Notes: a model not told the origin generated them from the letters alone. A DNA stretch of 64,000 bases from Streptomyces iconiensis (GCF_028657195.3 NZ_JANCPR020000024.1:62001-126000), one strand, 5' to 3'. Positions 19,591-28,014 are shown, counted from the stretch's first letter. Program-made: numbers and translations.

Positions 19591-20745
19591 TCAGTCGTGT
19601 GCGGAGGAGGAGTGGTTGGTGCCGAGGTCTCCCGCGTGGGCGAACTCCTCAAGGAGCCGGTCGGCGTCGGTGAGCAGCACGCCGTGGCTGGGCCATGCCG
19701 CTCGGCCCTCGACGGAAGCGGTCAGCTCGTTGTGGCGCCTGCGGCCCTCCTCCAGCGTGCGGCGCAGCGGTCCCGCGTCGCCCCGCCCGTCGTCGGCGTC
19801 CTCGTCGAGGCGGGCGACCTCGCCCGCCGCACGCGAGACGACACCCAGCAGTTCCGCGTAGGCGCACAGGAACGCGTCGTCGGGGCACGCTTCGGGGTCC
19901 ATTTCGCACATGCGCAGCAGCCCGTAGGAGATGGAGCGGATCTGCTCACCGGCGCGCGCGAGCGCCTCGACCAGTGCGCGGTGCCCCTCGAAGCTGCGCG
20001 GCGTCGCGCGCAGGAACTTGCGCGGGTTGTAGACGACGCTCTCCGCGCCCGACTCGATCGCCTCGCGGGCGCTGGTGACCGTGTTGTCCAACTGCCGCGC
20101 CCTGTACAGCCAGCTCTCCAGCGTCTCGCGCTCCGGCAGGCCCTGTGCGAGCCCGTCCGCCATCTCGCCGAGCAGCTGCTCGTTGGCTCCGGAGATCTCC
20201 TCGATGCCCCGCGCCGCCGTGCGGTAGCGCAGCGGAGGCAGGATCAGCAGGCTGACGCCGAGCCCGACCCCGGCGCCGAGCAGCGCCATCATGACGATCT
20301 CTCCCAGCATCGACTCGTGGGTGCCCGAGAGCGCGTTGTACGCGAAGACGCCCGCGACCGACACCTGGAGCCCCTGGGAGCCCAGCCGCTGCCAGCGCCC
20401 CAGCGTCAGTGTGACGGCCAGCATCACGGCGAAGGCGCCCGGGTTCTCGCCCAGCAGCGGGCCCACGAACCCGGCCGCCAGCACGCCGAGGACGACCGCG
20501 AGGACGTACCGCGCGGACTGGAGCAGCGACCTGTAGGCCGTGGACTGGACGACGAGCAGCGCGGTGAAGGGCGCGTAGGTGGGCTGCGGCGAGGCGATCA
20601 GATAGGCGGCGAGCGACCAGGAGAACACCCCGGCCAGCGCGCTCTTGATCAGCAGCAGGAGTGTGTCCCGTTCGGGCCCAGGGCGTTCCCTGGCCCTGCG
20701 CAGCGCGGCCCTCAGCCGTTCGTTCCAGTGCCCCGGGATCTTCAA
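19591..20745 (-). CDS. FUSC-family membrane protein
   Basis: A 384-aa protein. Six or so N-terminal hydrophobic helices (about 30-190) contain the FUSC/aromatic-acid-exporter pattern SPQPTYAPFTALLVVQSTAY and a Gly-rich helix LLGAGVGLGVSLLILPP. A cytoplasmic helical half (about 200-384) is rich in Arg and Glu. The TTG at 20745 was chosen because GAGAGG lies about 7 nt upstream and the product begins MKIPGHWNERLR. The longer frame to 20841 lacks such a site. Family members export aromatic acids or toxins; the substrate is unknown here. Confidence 0.85.
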   Translation of the reverse strand: MKIPGHWNERLRAALRRARERPGPERDTLLLLIKSALAGVFSWSLAAYLIASPQPTYAPFTALLVVQSTAYRSLLQSARYVLAVVLGVLAAGFVGPLLGENPGAFAVMLAVTLTLGRWQRLGSQGLQVSVAGVFAYNALSGTHESMLGEIVMMALLGAGVGLGVSLLILPPLRYRTAARGIEEISGANEQLLGEMADGLAQGLPERETLESWLYRARQLDNTVTSAREAIESGAESVVYNPRKFLRATPRSFEGHRALVEALARAGEQIRSISYGLLRMCEMDPEACPDDAFLCAYAELLGVVSRAAGEVARLDEDADDGRGDAGPLRRTLEEGRRRHNELTASVEGRAAWPSHGVLLTDADRLLEEFAHAGDLGTNHSSSAHD

Positions 20746-21120
20746 CGGAGTTCCTCTCCCTCTGCTGTCGCTGTCTGGTGTCCGTGTACACCGGGGGCCG
20801 TGTGGCACCCGGCAAGCGCCCGGAACGTGAGGGCTGCGCAACGGCAGTCCTCCGGCTCGCGTGGGTCCCTCGTATGCGCGCCAGGAATGAACATTGACAA
20901 AACGCCATAAAGCGGGTGCACCGGCAGAGGGAAATCATGCCAGTACGTTCCACGTCCGGGCGGGAGCGGCGGTACGGGCGAGCGCGGGAGCGGACGCACC
21001 GCCCTATATATGGCCACTTGGCGGACCGCCGGGCTTCCGGGCGGAACCCGGCGGCATCTTCCTGCACTTCGGGCACGGACCGCCCTTCCGTGTGAGGCCC
21101 GACGGCAGTTGACTGGACGC
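20746..21120. other. Divergent intergenic region, 375 bp
   Basis: No gene is supported. It contains two AT-richer spots: ATGAACATTGACAAAACGCC around 20886-20905, and the short palindromic CCATATATAGG-like word (CCTATATATGG, 21004-21014). Either could belong to promoters of the divergent FUSC and ANTAR genes, but no -35/-10 pair is convincing. Confidence 0.35.
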
Positions 21121-21924
21121 ATGCAGGAGGGCACGGAAAGTCATGGAGTTCCCGGCGCCGTTCCGGTGGAGGCGCTGCTCGATCTCGTGGACGCCGTGGG
21201 CCGCGAACGGGACACGGAAGGGCGGCTCCGCGCGCTGTGCGACCTGGCGCACCGGCACCTCGCCGCCGCCGGACACCGGGCCGAGACAGGCGTGCTCCTG
21301 CCCGGCGGTGACACCGAGGCGCTCCGCGCGTGCCATGAGGGTCCGGCGGCCAGAAAGCTCCAGGGCTTCGAACTGAGGCGGGGCCACGGGCCGGCGCGTG
21401 AGGTCATGGCACGGGGCCACACCCTGGCCGACATCCACCTCGAACGCCCCGGAAAGCGCTGGCCGGGGTACACGCGCCTCGCGCTCGGCCTCGGCGTCCA
21501 CCGCGTCACCGCCGTACCGCTGGGCTACGGCGAGCACCCCCGTGGCGCGCTCGTCGTCTACAGCAGGCAGCAGCATGCCCTCGGCCCGCACGACCTGGGG
21601 CTGCTCCAGGCGCTCGCGCACGCCACCGCGCTCGGCCTGGCGCACCATCACCAGCTCGGCAGCGCACGGGAGCAGGCCGACAGGCTCCAGGGCGCGCTCA
21701 CCAGCCGCATCCCCATCGAGCAGGCCAAGGGAGCCCTGTCCGAACGGCTCGACTGCACACCCGACGAAGCCTTCACGCTGCTGCGCCTCTACGCGCGCTC
21801 CCACCAGAAGCGGCTGCACGAGGTGTGCACCGATGTCCTGGACGGAAAGCTCAACGAGCCGCCCTTCCAGCCCTCGTCTCCGCCTTCGTCCTCGTCTCCG
21901 TCCTTGCCCTCGGCGGAGGGCTGA
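21121..21924 (+). CDS. GAF/ANTAR-domain regulator
   Basis: From the ATG at 21121, 267 aa. A GAF domain (about 15-170) contains VTAVPLGYGEHPRGALVVYS. A C-terminal ANTAR RNA-binding domain (about 185-250) contains SRIPIEQAKGALSERLDCTPDEAF, where ANTAR normally has its helical RNA-contact surface. ANTAR proteins bind paired hairpins in nascent RNA and suppress termination. The Ser/Pro-rich last 20 residues are disordered. The frame runs back to 21010 without conserved sequence. It is convergent with another GAF/ANTAR gene at 22006. Confidence 0.87.
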   Translation: MQEGTESHGVPGAVPVEALLDLVDAVGRERDTEGRLRALCDLAHRHLAAAGHRAETGVLLPGGDTEALRACHEGPAARKLQGFELRRGHGPAREVMARGHTLADIHLERPGKRWPGYTRLALGLGVHRVTAVPLGYGEHPRGALVVYSRQQHALGPHDLGLLQALAHATALGLAHHHQLGSAREQADRLQGALTSRIPIEQAKGALSERLDCTPDEAFTLLRLYARSHQKRLHEVCTDVLDGKLNEPPFQPSSPPSSSSPSLPSAEG

Positions 21925-21939
21925 GCCCGCGTGCCGACG

Positions 21940-21960
21940 GCCCGGTGCCAACGGCCGGGC
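21940..21960. terminator. Hairpin between convergent ANTAR genes
   Basis: GCCCGG (21940-21945) pairs with CCGGGC (21955-21960) across a 9-nt loop, shortly after the stop of the + strand gene. Confidence 0.4.
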
Positions 21961-22005
21961 GGCGGCGCCCTGTTCGCGGGCGTTGGCCGCGCGACGCCTG
22001 CCGCC

Positions 22006-22866
22006 TCACAGGCCCAGGCGCAGTTCGCGGCTCGTGACCGCGAGTGCCACGACAGCGGTCGGCAACCCGTCGGCGAAGGCGCGTGCCTTGATCAGCGCCA
22101 GCGCGTCCGCCACCGCGCAGCCCGCCTGTACCGAGACCATGCCGGCCGCCAGCTGCACCCGGTCGCGGTGGTCGGCCTCCCCGTACAGGCCGGGGTCGGC
22201 GTCGGGGCCGAGCAGCACGGAGTGGGTCAGCGCCGCCGCGACGCCGGCGACGGCGCGCGGAACCATGCCGCGGGGCCGCCTGTTGAGGATCGTCAGCGCG
22301 CCCAGGCACGCTCCCGGTGTCGTCAGCGGTACAGCCAGCACCTCGCCGACGCCAAGGCCGGCCAGCCCGGGACCGTAGCGCGGCCAGCGGACCGCCAGGC
22401 CGTCGCCGCCGGCCGAGACCGGTACGCGCAGCAGCGCGGCATCCCTGCCGGGGCCCTCGTCGAGCACGAACTCCAGCTCCTGCGCCCGCTCGGCGCACGG
22501 GTCGGAGGTGGCGAAAGCCAGCTGGCTCTGATCGGCGCCGACCAGGGCCAGCGCGGCGCTCTCCGCACCGCACGCCTCGGCCACCCCGCCCATGAAGAGC
22601 GGCCGGGGGCCGCCCGATCCCGCCGCCGACCACCGCGCGGCGTGGCGCGCGTAGGTCTCCTGGAGGCGGGCCGACGAAAGATGGCACTCGGCCGTCCTCC
22701 GGTGCACGCTCGCGACCTCGGCACAGCCGTACGAGCCGCTGCTCGCAGCCAGCAGGTCGTAGCCCGCCGCCTTCGACAGCGCACGCCGCGCGCGCTCTCT
22801 GGCACGTGCGGCACGTTCCCACGCGGGCCTCGACGGATCGGGCACCGGGCCCTCGCGCAGTTCCAT
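22006..22866 (-). CDS. GAF domain protein with divergent ANTAR-like C-terminus
   Basis: 286 aa from the ATG at 22866. Arg/Ala-rich helices occupy about 10-75. A GAF-like domain follows at about 85-215 with VGEVLAVPLTTPGACLGALTIL. A C-terminal helical segment, QLAAGMVSVQAGCAVADALALIKARAFADG, matches the ANTAR pattern of streptomycete GAF/ANTAR proteins. It therefore probably senses a small ligand or acts as an RNA-binding antiterminator. No kinase gene is adjacent. The extension to 22905 adds 13 residues and is not needed. Confidence 0.75.
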   Translation of the reverse strand: MELREGPVPDPSRPAWERAARARERARRALSKAAGYDLLAASSGSYGCAEVASVHRRTAECHLSSARLQETYARHAARWSAAGSGGPRPLFMGGVAEACGAESAALALVGADQSQLAFATSDPCAERAQELEFVLDEGPGRDAALLRVPVSAGGDGLAVRWPRYGPGLAGLGVGEVLAVPLTTPGACLGALTILNRRPRGMVPRAVAGVAAALTHSVLLGPDADPGLYGEADHRDRVQLAAGMVSVQAGCAVADALALIKARAFADGLPTAVVALAVTSRELRLGL

Positions 22867-22948
22867 GCCGCCATGGTAGAAGCGCCCCGCCGCGAGCGTC
22901 GACAACTGCCGTGCTCCGTACGGGTGTTGGCCGCGCCGTGCGGGCGGC

Positions 22949-24589
22949 TCAGCGGGCGCCGAATGCCTGGGTCCACCAGGGGCCGCCCTGGCCCTGGCGC
23001 AGGCCGAGACCCATCTCCTTGTACGAGCAGTTGAGGATGTTCGCGCGGTGTCCGGGGCTGTTCATCCAGCCCTTCATCACCTCTTCCGGGCTGTTCTGGC
23101 CCTTGGCGATGTTCTCCCCGTAGGTGCTCCAGCGGTACCCGGCCGCTGTGATGCGGTCGCCGGGGCCCTTGCCGTCCGGGTTGGTGTGGTCGAAGAAGTC
23201 GCGGGCCGCCATGTCGGCCGAGTGGCCGCTCGCCGCGGTGTCGAGCTTGTCGTTGGTGCGGACGGGGCCGCATCCCTTCTTCGCCCGCTCCGCGTTGACG
23301 AGCGCCGCGACCTCGTGCGACGGGCCGCGCGGTGCGGGGGCGGGCTCGCGGGTCGCCGGGCTGGTCTGGGGGCGCGGAGGCGGAGTGCTCGGGCGGGGCT
23401 TCGCCGGCTGCTTCGCCGTCCGCGAGGGCGAGGGTGAGGTGGCAGAGGCCGAAGGCGAGGCGCTGGAGGGCGAGGGCGAGGGCTTGGGACGCGGGGAGTG
23501 CGAGGAGGGGGCAGGTTCGGCACGCGCGGTGACGTCCCGCGAGCGCTTCCCGTCCTCCTCGGGCCCGGTGGTGAGGTGGACGATCCCGGCCCCGGTGCTC
23601 AGCACCACGGCCGCGGCGACGAGTCCCGTCACCCGCCTGCGCCGCCGCGACCGCCTGCGGCGCAGGGCACGCCCGGGGCCCGAGCCGGGGGAAGAGCCCG
23701 AGCCGGGGGAGTGCGAGGCGTGGGCACCCGAGCCTGTCGCGCCGGCGAGGGCTGGGTCGGTGGGCGAGTGCGCCGGGTGGTGGGCGACGCTGTGCGCTGC
23801 CAGGTCGGAGGCCGCAGCGGTCACCGCCGTGGAAACGACGGGCACCAACGCCAGCCCCACCAGGAGCCGTTCGGCGGGTACGAGGTCCGAGGAGCGGCCG
23901 GAGCAGACCGCGCAGTCGCGGGTGTGGCGGGCCAGGCGCTTGCGCCACAGCGGGGACGGTATGCCGTCCCAGCCCGAGGACAGGGAAGCCAGCAGGACGC
24001 ATGGCGGTTCGGCCGCCAGCGCGCGCACCACCACGCGGGCCGTCTCCAACTGCGACTTCATCCGCTGCACCCGTACCGCGGTGTGCTGCGGCGACAGCTC
24101 CATCGCTGCGGCGACCTCGGCGCGGGTGAGCTGTCCAGCGGCCTCCAGCCACCACAGCGACAGCAGCGTCCTGTCGTCCTCGTCCAGCCAGCGGGTCGCC
24201 CGCGCCGTCTCGTGCCGCTGCCCGGAGAGGCCCAGGCGCAGCACGGTCGCGTCGACGAAGTCCTCGACGGGCGGCGCCGCGCGGGTGTCCTCCAGGCTGA
24301 CGGGCGGCGCCGCCTCGGCGCCGTACCGCCGCCAGTAACCGCGTACCTGGTTCATGGTGATCGCCACCAGCCAGCTGCGGAAGCTCTCAGGAGAGCGCAG
24401 CCCGCCGAGGCCGTCCAGGACACGCAGCATGGTCTCCTGCACCACGTCGTCCGTGTCCGCGTGCCCGTTCAGTGCCCGGCCGACGATGTTGTACACCAGC
24501 GGGAGGTACGCGGCGGTGAGCCGGTCCCGAGCCCGCTGGTCCCCGGCCTGCGCCGCCCTGATGAGGGCGTACTGGGGTTCGCTGCTCAC
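22949..24589 (-). CDS. ECF sigma factor fused to zinc motif, membrane helix and CAP domain
   Basis: A 546-aa multidomain protein; the GTG at 24589 has AAGGAG 10 nt upstream. The sigma-70 region 2 (about 15-85, DTDDVVQETMLRVLDGL) and region 4 (about 140-195, LTRAEVAAAMELSPQHTAVRVQR) form a typical ECF sigma factor. HTRDCAVC near residue 219 fits the HxxxCxxC motif of zinc anti-sigma domains. A basic stretch and one membrane helix (about 318-340) lead to a Pro/Ser-rich linker. An extracellular CAP/SCP domain (about 425-546) contains the motifs YGENIAKGQ and GHRANIL. The architecture resembles the fused ECF groups of actinobacteria, with a sigma factor tethered to the membrane and its own anti-sigma module. 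Proteolysis would be needed for release; that is inference. Confidence 0.85.
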   Translation of the reverse strand: MSSEPQYALIRAAQAGDQRARDRLTAAYLPLVYNIVGRALNGHADTDDVVQETMLRVLDGLGGLRSPESFRSWLVAITMNQVRGYWRRYGAEAAPPVSLEDTRAAPPVEDFVDATVLRLGLSGQRHETARATRWLDEDDRTLLSLWWLEAAGQLTRAEVAAAMELSPQHTAVRVQRMKSQLETARVVVRALAAEPPCVLLASLSSGWDGIPSPLWRKRLARHTRDCAVCSGRSSDLVPAERLLVGLALVPVVSTAVTAAASDLAAHSVAHHPAHSPTDPALAGATGSGAHASHSPGSGSSPGSGPGRALRRRRSRRRRRVTGLVAAAVVLSTGAGIVHLTTGPEEDGKRSRDVTARAEPAPSSHSPRPKPSPSPSSASPSASATSPSPSRTAKQPAKPRPSTPPPRPQTSPATREPAPAPRGPSHEVAALVNAERAKKGCGPVRTNDKLDTAASGHSADMAARDFFDHTNPDGKGPGDRITAAGYRWSTYGENIAKGQNSPEEVMKGWMNSPGHRANILNCSYKEMGLGLRQGQGGPWWTQAFGAR

Positions 24590-24730
24590 GCTGCTCGTGC
24601 TCCTTCTCGGTTTCTGGAACGGTCCTCCCCCTGGCACTGGAGGTGCGGGGGCGCCGCGCGGATAACAGAAACGCGACCAACAGAAACTACGAGAGCGGTT
24701 TCCGGGCGGGCGAGGGGGGATCGCCCGGCG

Positions 24731-25279
24731 TCACAGCGGGAGCCGCGCCGGCTTGCTCCACACCTCGAACACCGGTGTCTGCGGCGACGTACGCGCATCG
24801 CCCAGGCGTGCCCAGCCCCAGGACTGGAGCGCGCTGCGTGCCGGCACGTTCGCGGGCTCGACGCGCGCCGTGACCAGCTCGGCGTCGAGGCGGGCCATCA
24901 GCTGCTCCATCACGCGGGTGGCGATGTGGCGCCTGCGTACCGAGGGCAGCACCATCAGCTCGGCGACGGCGAAGACCTTGCCCGAGGCGGTGAGTTCCTC
25001 GGCGTCCCGTGAGCGTGCCCCCAGGAAGTCGTGCCACCAGTCGCCCCCGCGGTCCAGCCGGAACCCGTATCCGCATCCGGCGGGGCCCGTCGTGTTCGCC
25101 ACCACCATGTCGAAGCCGGGGCGCTGTACGTCCTCGGAGAAGCGGCGCAGGAACTCCTGCCGGTCGTGGTACTCCTCGCCCTGCGCCCTGCGGTAGGTCT
25201 CGACGTACATGTCAGCGATCGCTTCGCGCTGCTGATCGGCCTGCCATCTGGTCAGACGCCGTACGAACACCTCTGCCAC
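24731..25279 (-). CDS. GNAT-family N-acetyltransferase
   Basis: 182 aa from the GTG at 25279, which has GGGAGG about 6 nt upstream. The frame itself continues to 25672, but the extension is Arg-rich and unconserved. Motif A is seen in VAELMVLPSVRRRHIATRVMEQL, the acetyl-CoA pyrophosphate loop (R-R-R-H-I-A), followed by LVTARVEPANVPARSALQSWGW. The acceptor substrate is unknown. The gene is divergent from the DUF5994 pair. Confidence 0.85.
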   Translation of the reverse strand: MAEVFVRRLTRWQADQQREAIADMYVETYRRAQGEEYHDRQEFLRRFSEDVQRPGFDMVVANTTGPAGCGYGFRLDRGGDWWHDFLGARSRDAEELTASGKVFAVAELMVLPSVRRRHIATRVMEQLMARLDAELVTARVEPANVPARSALQSWGWARLGDARTSPQTPVFEVWSKPARLPL

Positions 25280-25527
25280 GCGTGCCTCCCACCCCGGAGC
25301 CGTTCCTGCCGAACACCGCGTGCGCCCCCGCGACCGTGCCCATCGTGACAGCGCACGGGCGCCGGGGAAACCGGCGGGCTCGCCAGGCCGGTCGCGCTGG
25401 GAACACAGTACGCTGGGACGCACCGAGGGCATTTCGTACACCGGTGCCGATGCCGACGTCGTTCTCGGAGAGCGACAACCACCGGGCGGGCGGTGCCCCG
25501 CCGGATGCCCGGGGGCGGGAACGAGCC

Positions 25528-26190
25528 ATGGGCGTGGTCGCCGGACCCTGGCACACGGCACGCCCCGGAGCGCCCGCGGCCCGGCTGTCGCTGACGCCCG
25601 CCGTCCGCAGTCCGGGCCCGCTGGACGGCGCCTGGTGGCCGTACTCGCTCGACCTGTCCCGTGAACTCCCATGCCTGGCAGCCACGTTGGGGCCGCTGTG
25701 GGGCCGGATCACGCGCTTCACGGTGCACCCGGCGCTCTGGCACGACCTCCCACGCGAGGTGTCCCCGCTGGCGCCCGACCCGTACGGCATGGTGTTCTCC
25801 TGCGCCGTCGGCACCCGGGGCCTGCTGGTCGTGCCGCCGCTGACGCCGCCGGCAACGGCACTGCTGCTGATGGCCGTCGCCGCCGACCCGCACAACGCGC
25901 GTACGGCGAGCGGCCTGAGCGAGACGGTCGGGGCACTGACGGCGCCGGTTCCGGTGCAGTCCCCGGCCCCGGCCCCGATTCCGGCATCGGCGCCGCACCG
26001 CGAGGGGGACGGCGTGTACGGGTACGGAGAGCAGGGCGCTTACGAGTACGGGGAGTACGAGCACGGAGAGCACGAGGGCGGGGAGTACGTGGGCGGGCCC
26101 TTTCTCCCGGCCTCGGTGCACAACCTGCTGCGCGGCCCCGTGTGTACGCGCCTGGAGAGACGGCAGCGCGAGGAGAGACGGGAGAGCTGA
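25528..26190 (+). CDS. DUF5994 family protein
   Basis: A 220-aa product. The DUF5994 core is present: ARLSLTPAV, then GPLDGAWWPYSLDLSRELPCL, LWGRITRFTVHPALWHDLP and a final GLLVVPPLTPPATALLLMAVA. The function of the family is not known. After the core comes a low-complexity tail of Glu/Gly/Tyr/His (YGEYEHGEHEG-type repeats) about 30 residues long. The ATG at 25528 was chosen; an in-frame ATG at 25450 would add 26 unconserved residues. The next gene is a second DUF5994 member, 2 bp downstream. Confidence 0.75.
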   Translation: MGVVAGPWHTARPGAPAARLSLTPAVRSPGPLDGAWWPYSLDLSRELPCLAATLGPLWGRITRFTVHPALWHDLPREVSPLAPDPYGMVFSCAVGTRGLLVVPPLTPPATALLLMAVAADPHNARTASGLSETVGALTAPVPVQSPAPAPIPASAPHREGDGVYGYGEQGAYEYGEYEHGEHEGGEYVGGPFLPASVHNLLRGPVCTRLERRQREERRES

Positions 26191-26192
26191 GC

Positions 26193-26780
26193 GTGGCGGA
26201 CTCCTCCGCGATGAACACCGGAGCGTCAGCACGCCACGGCGTTCCGGACACCCCACCCCGGACACCCCACCCGGGCATCCCACCCCGGACAGGAGTCCGG
26301 AGACAGGCTCACGGCATGAAGCCCACCAGCATGAAGCCCGCCGAGATGAAGGCCATCAGCAGGACCCCCGCCCGCGGGACCCCCAGGTTCGCCCTTCACC
26401 CGCCGCACACGGGGGTGCACAGGATCGACGGCGCGTGGTGGCCGCGCTCCCGTGACCTCACCGACGAACTCCCGCCGCTGCTGGCCGCGCTGGAGGACCG
26501 CTGGGGCCGCATCACCCGGGTCACGGTCGACAGCGGCATGTGGCTCGCCAGCTCACGCCGGATGACGTTCGGCGACCGTGTGGTCCACCTCAACTGGTCG
26601 GCGGGGATGGGGCACCGCGATACCGTCTGCCTCCTCTCCCTGGGGGTGGGCCGGTGCGACCTCACGGTCGTTCCGCCCGAGGCCACAGCGGCCGAGGCGC
26701 ACCGCGCGCTGACGGCGGCCTCCCGGCCGGAACCCGCGACCGTACGGGAGGAGCGCGCACCCTCACACTCCGCCGGGTGA
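26193..26780 (+). CDS. DUF5994 family protein, second tandem copy
   Basis: 195 aa from the GTG at 26193, with GGAG 8 nt upstream and only 2 bp after the stop of the first copy; an internal ATG at 26211 is the alternative. After a Met/Lys/Pro-rich N-terminus comes the DUF5994 core: RFALHPPHTGVHRIDGAWW, DLTDELPPLLAALEDRWGRI, TRVTVDSGMW and RCDLTVVPPEATAAEAHRAL. The stop codon lies inside a 28-bp tandem duplication. Function unknown. Confidence 0.75.
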   Translation: MADSSAMNTGASARHGVPDTPPRTPHPGIPPRTGVRRQAHGMKPTSMKPAEMKAISRTPARGTPRFALHPPHTGVHRIDGAWWPRSRDLTDELPPLLAALEDRWGRITRVTVDSGMWLASSRRMTFGDRVVHLNWSAGMGHRDTVCLLSLGVGRCDLTVVPPEATAAEAHRALTAASRPEPATVREERAPSHSAG

Positions 26781-26817
26781 CGGGGACTCCTCACACCCCG
26801 CCGGGTGACGGGGACTC
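26762..26817. repeat. 28-bp tandem duplication
   Basis: Copies at 26762-26789 and 26790-26817 differ at one base. The first contains the stop codon of the DUF5994 gene (TGA 26778-26780). The second ends within the stop codon of the minus-strand small ORF. The near identity implies a recent slippage duplication. Confidence 0.85.
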
Positions 26818-26995
26818 AGGAAGCCGCCCTGCCACACGCACGCGCGCACGAGCCCGATCCGGCCCTGGGCCCGGTGCCGGTGGCGGTGCGGGGCTGCGCC
26901 AGGTGTTCGGCCGCTGCCTGGAGCAGCGCCACGGCCGCCAGCCGTACGAGAGGGTGCTCAACGGCCCGGCGCAGGGCCTGCGTTCGGGTCGACAT
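26816..26995 (-). CDS. Small hypothetical protein (59 aa)
   Basis: The ATG at 26995 has AGGAG 5 nt upstream and lies 18 bp after the stop codon of the histidine-rich protein gene on the same strand. The product begins MSTRTQALRRAVEHPLVRLA, followed by an Ala/Leu helix (VALLQAAAEHLAQ) and a Gly/Arg/Cys tail with two Cys. I recognise no family. The strong ribosome site and tight spacing are the main support; the extreme GC content makes chance ORFs of this length easy. Confidence 0.5.
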   Translation of the reverse strand: MSTRTQALRRAVEHPLVRLAAVALLQAAAEHLAQPRTATGTGPRAGSGSCARACGRAAS

Positions 26996-27012
26996 GTGCT
27001 CTCCTCGCCTGC

Positions 27013-27933
27013 TCAGTGGCCGGACCGCGGCACGTGGTGTGCGTGCTGTCCGTGGTCGGCGTGCTGTCCGTGGTTGGCGTGGTCGGCGTGCGCGGGTGCT
27101 CCGGGCGCGGGTGCGTCGGCGCCTTCCGTGCGTACGGTGAAGGCCGCCGTACGCACCACTCCCTCGTGCTGGAAGTCGAAGAAGAGCCGGTAGGCGCCGG
27201 CGCTGGGGACCGTCGCCATGAACGAGACGTCGGGGCCAGGCTGCGTCAGCCCGTCGCCGGGCTCGCCGTGCGGGTGCACGTGCAGATAGGCCAGGTCGCC
27301 CGAGCGCAATGCGACGAGGTGCCCGTACGCGCCCAGGTAGGGCTGGAGGTCCCGTACGGGCCTGCCTTCCCTGGCCACGCGCAGCGTCAGATGGCCCGCT
27401 TCCCCGGCGCGCAGCGTGCCGGCGAGCCGGACCTCGTACCCGTCGAGGTGCGCGGTGTGGTGCGGTTCCGGCAGCGGTGCGGACTCCGGAACTCCGCCGG
27501 TGGTGAGGTCGGCGCCGAGGGTCAGCGCTGCCGCTGACCCTTCGGGCGCGAAGTCGGCGAAGACCCGGTAGGCGCCCGCCTTCGGCAGTTCGACGGGGGT
27601 CGACCAGGTGCCGTCCGCCGCGCGGGTGGGGTGGAGGTGGCGGTAGACCGTCAGATCGCGCGAGGCGACGATCAGATGCAGTTCCTTGCCGTGCTGTGTC
27701 CGGTAGGCGGTGACGGCCTCTCCCGTGGAGTCCTGGACGACGGCGAAGCGCAGCTCACCTGGGGTTCCCGCGGTGAGCTGGGGAGTCCGCAACTCCAGGG
27801 TGTAGCCGCCTGCGGAAGTCAGCAGTCCGCCGGGGGCCTGGCCCGCGTGGGCCCCGTGGTCCGCGTGGCTCACATGGTCCGCGTGGCTCGCGTGTCCGGT
27901 GTGGTGTCCGTGTGCCGTGGGGTCGGTGGTCAT
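27013..27933 (-). CDS. Histidine-rich protein behind a CsoR-like operator (probable copper-response protein)
   Basis: 306 aa from the ATG at 27933, with AGAAGGGAA 7 nt upstream. The N-terminal 30 residues hold a dozen His (HGHHTGHASHADH) and the last 25 repeat HADHANHGQHADHGQ. Between them are two beta-rich modules of YtkA/FixH flavour: about 45-140 with LTVYRHLHP, and 165-275 with LAYLHVHPHG and AYRLFFDFQHEG. There is no obvious signal peptide or membrane helix. The upstream promoter carries an ATACCC-N5-GGGTAT operator in its spacer. That, with the His clusters, argues for copper binding or tolerance. No CopA or CopZ gene is adjacent. Confidence 0.7.
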   Translation of the reverse strand: MTTDPTAHGHHTGHASHADHVSHADHGAHAGQAPGGLLTSAGGYTLELRTPQLTAGTPGELRFAVVQDSTGEAVTAYRTQHGKELHLIVASRDLTVYRHLHPTRAADGTWSTPVELPKAGAYRVFADFAPEGSAAALTLGADLTTGGVPESAPLPEPHHTAHLDGYEVRLAGTLRAGEAGHLTLRVAREGRPVRDLQPYLGAYGHLVALRSGDLAYLHVHPHGEPGDGLTQPGPDVSFMATVPSAGAYRLFFDFQHEGVVRTAAFTVRTEGADAPAPGAPAHADHANHGQHADHGQHAHHVPRSGH

Positions 27934-27986
27934 GACGGTTTCCCTTCTCTCCTCGGGGCTGCCGAGGCGCCCGGCCGATGCCTCAC

Positions 27987-28014
27987 AACATACCCCCCTA
28001 GGGTATAAAGTCAA
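27987..28014 (-). promoter_or_regulatory. Promoter with CsoR-like copper operator
   Basis: On the minus strand, TTGACT (28014-28009) and TATGTT (27992-27987) are separated by 16 bp. The imperfect palindrome ATACCC-N5-GGGTAT (27990-28006) covers that spacer and the edge of the -10. This is the kind of site bound by CsoR copper repressors in actinobacteria. Binding there would block polymerase until copper is present. Confidence 0.6.

Noticed and set aside
20871..20900. A minus-strand promoter TTGTCA-18-CATACG before the FUSC gene
   Set aside because: The -10 lacks both conserved T positions; too weak to annotate.
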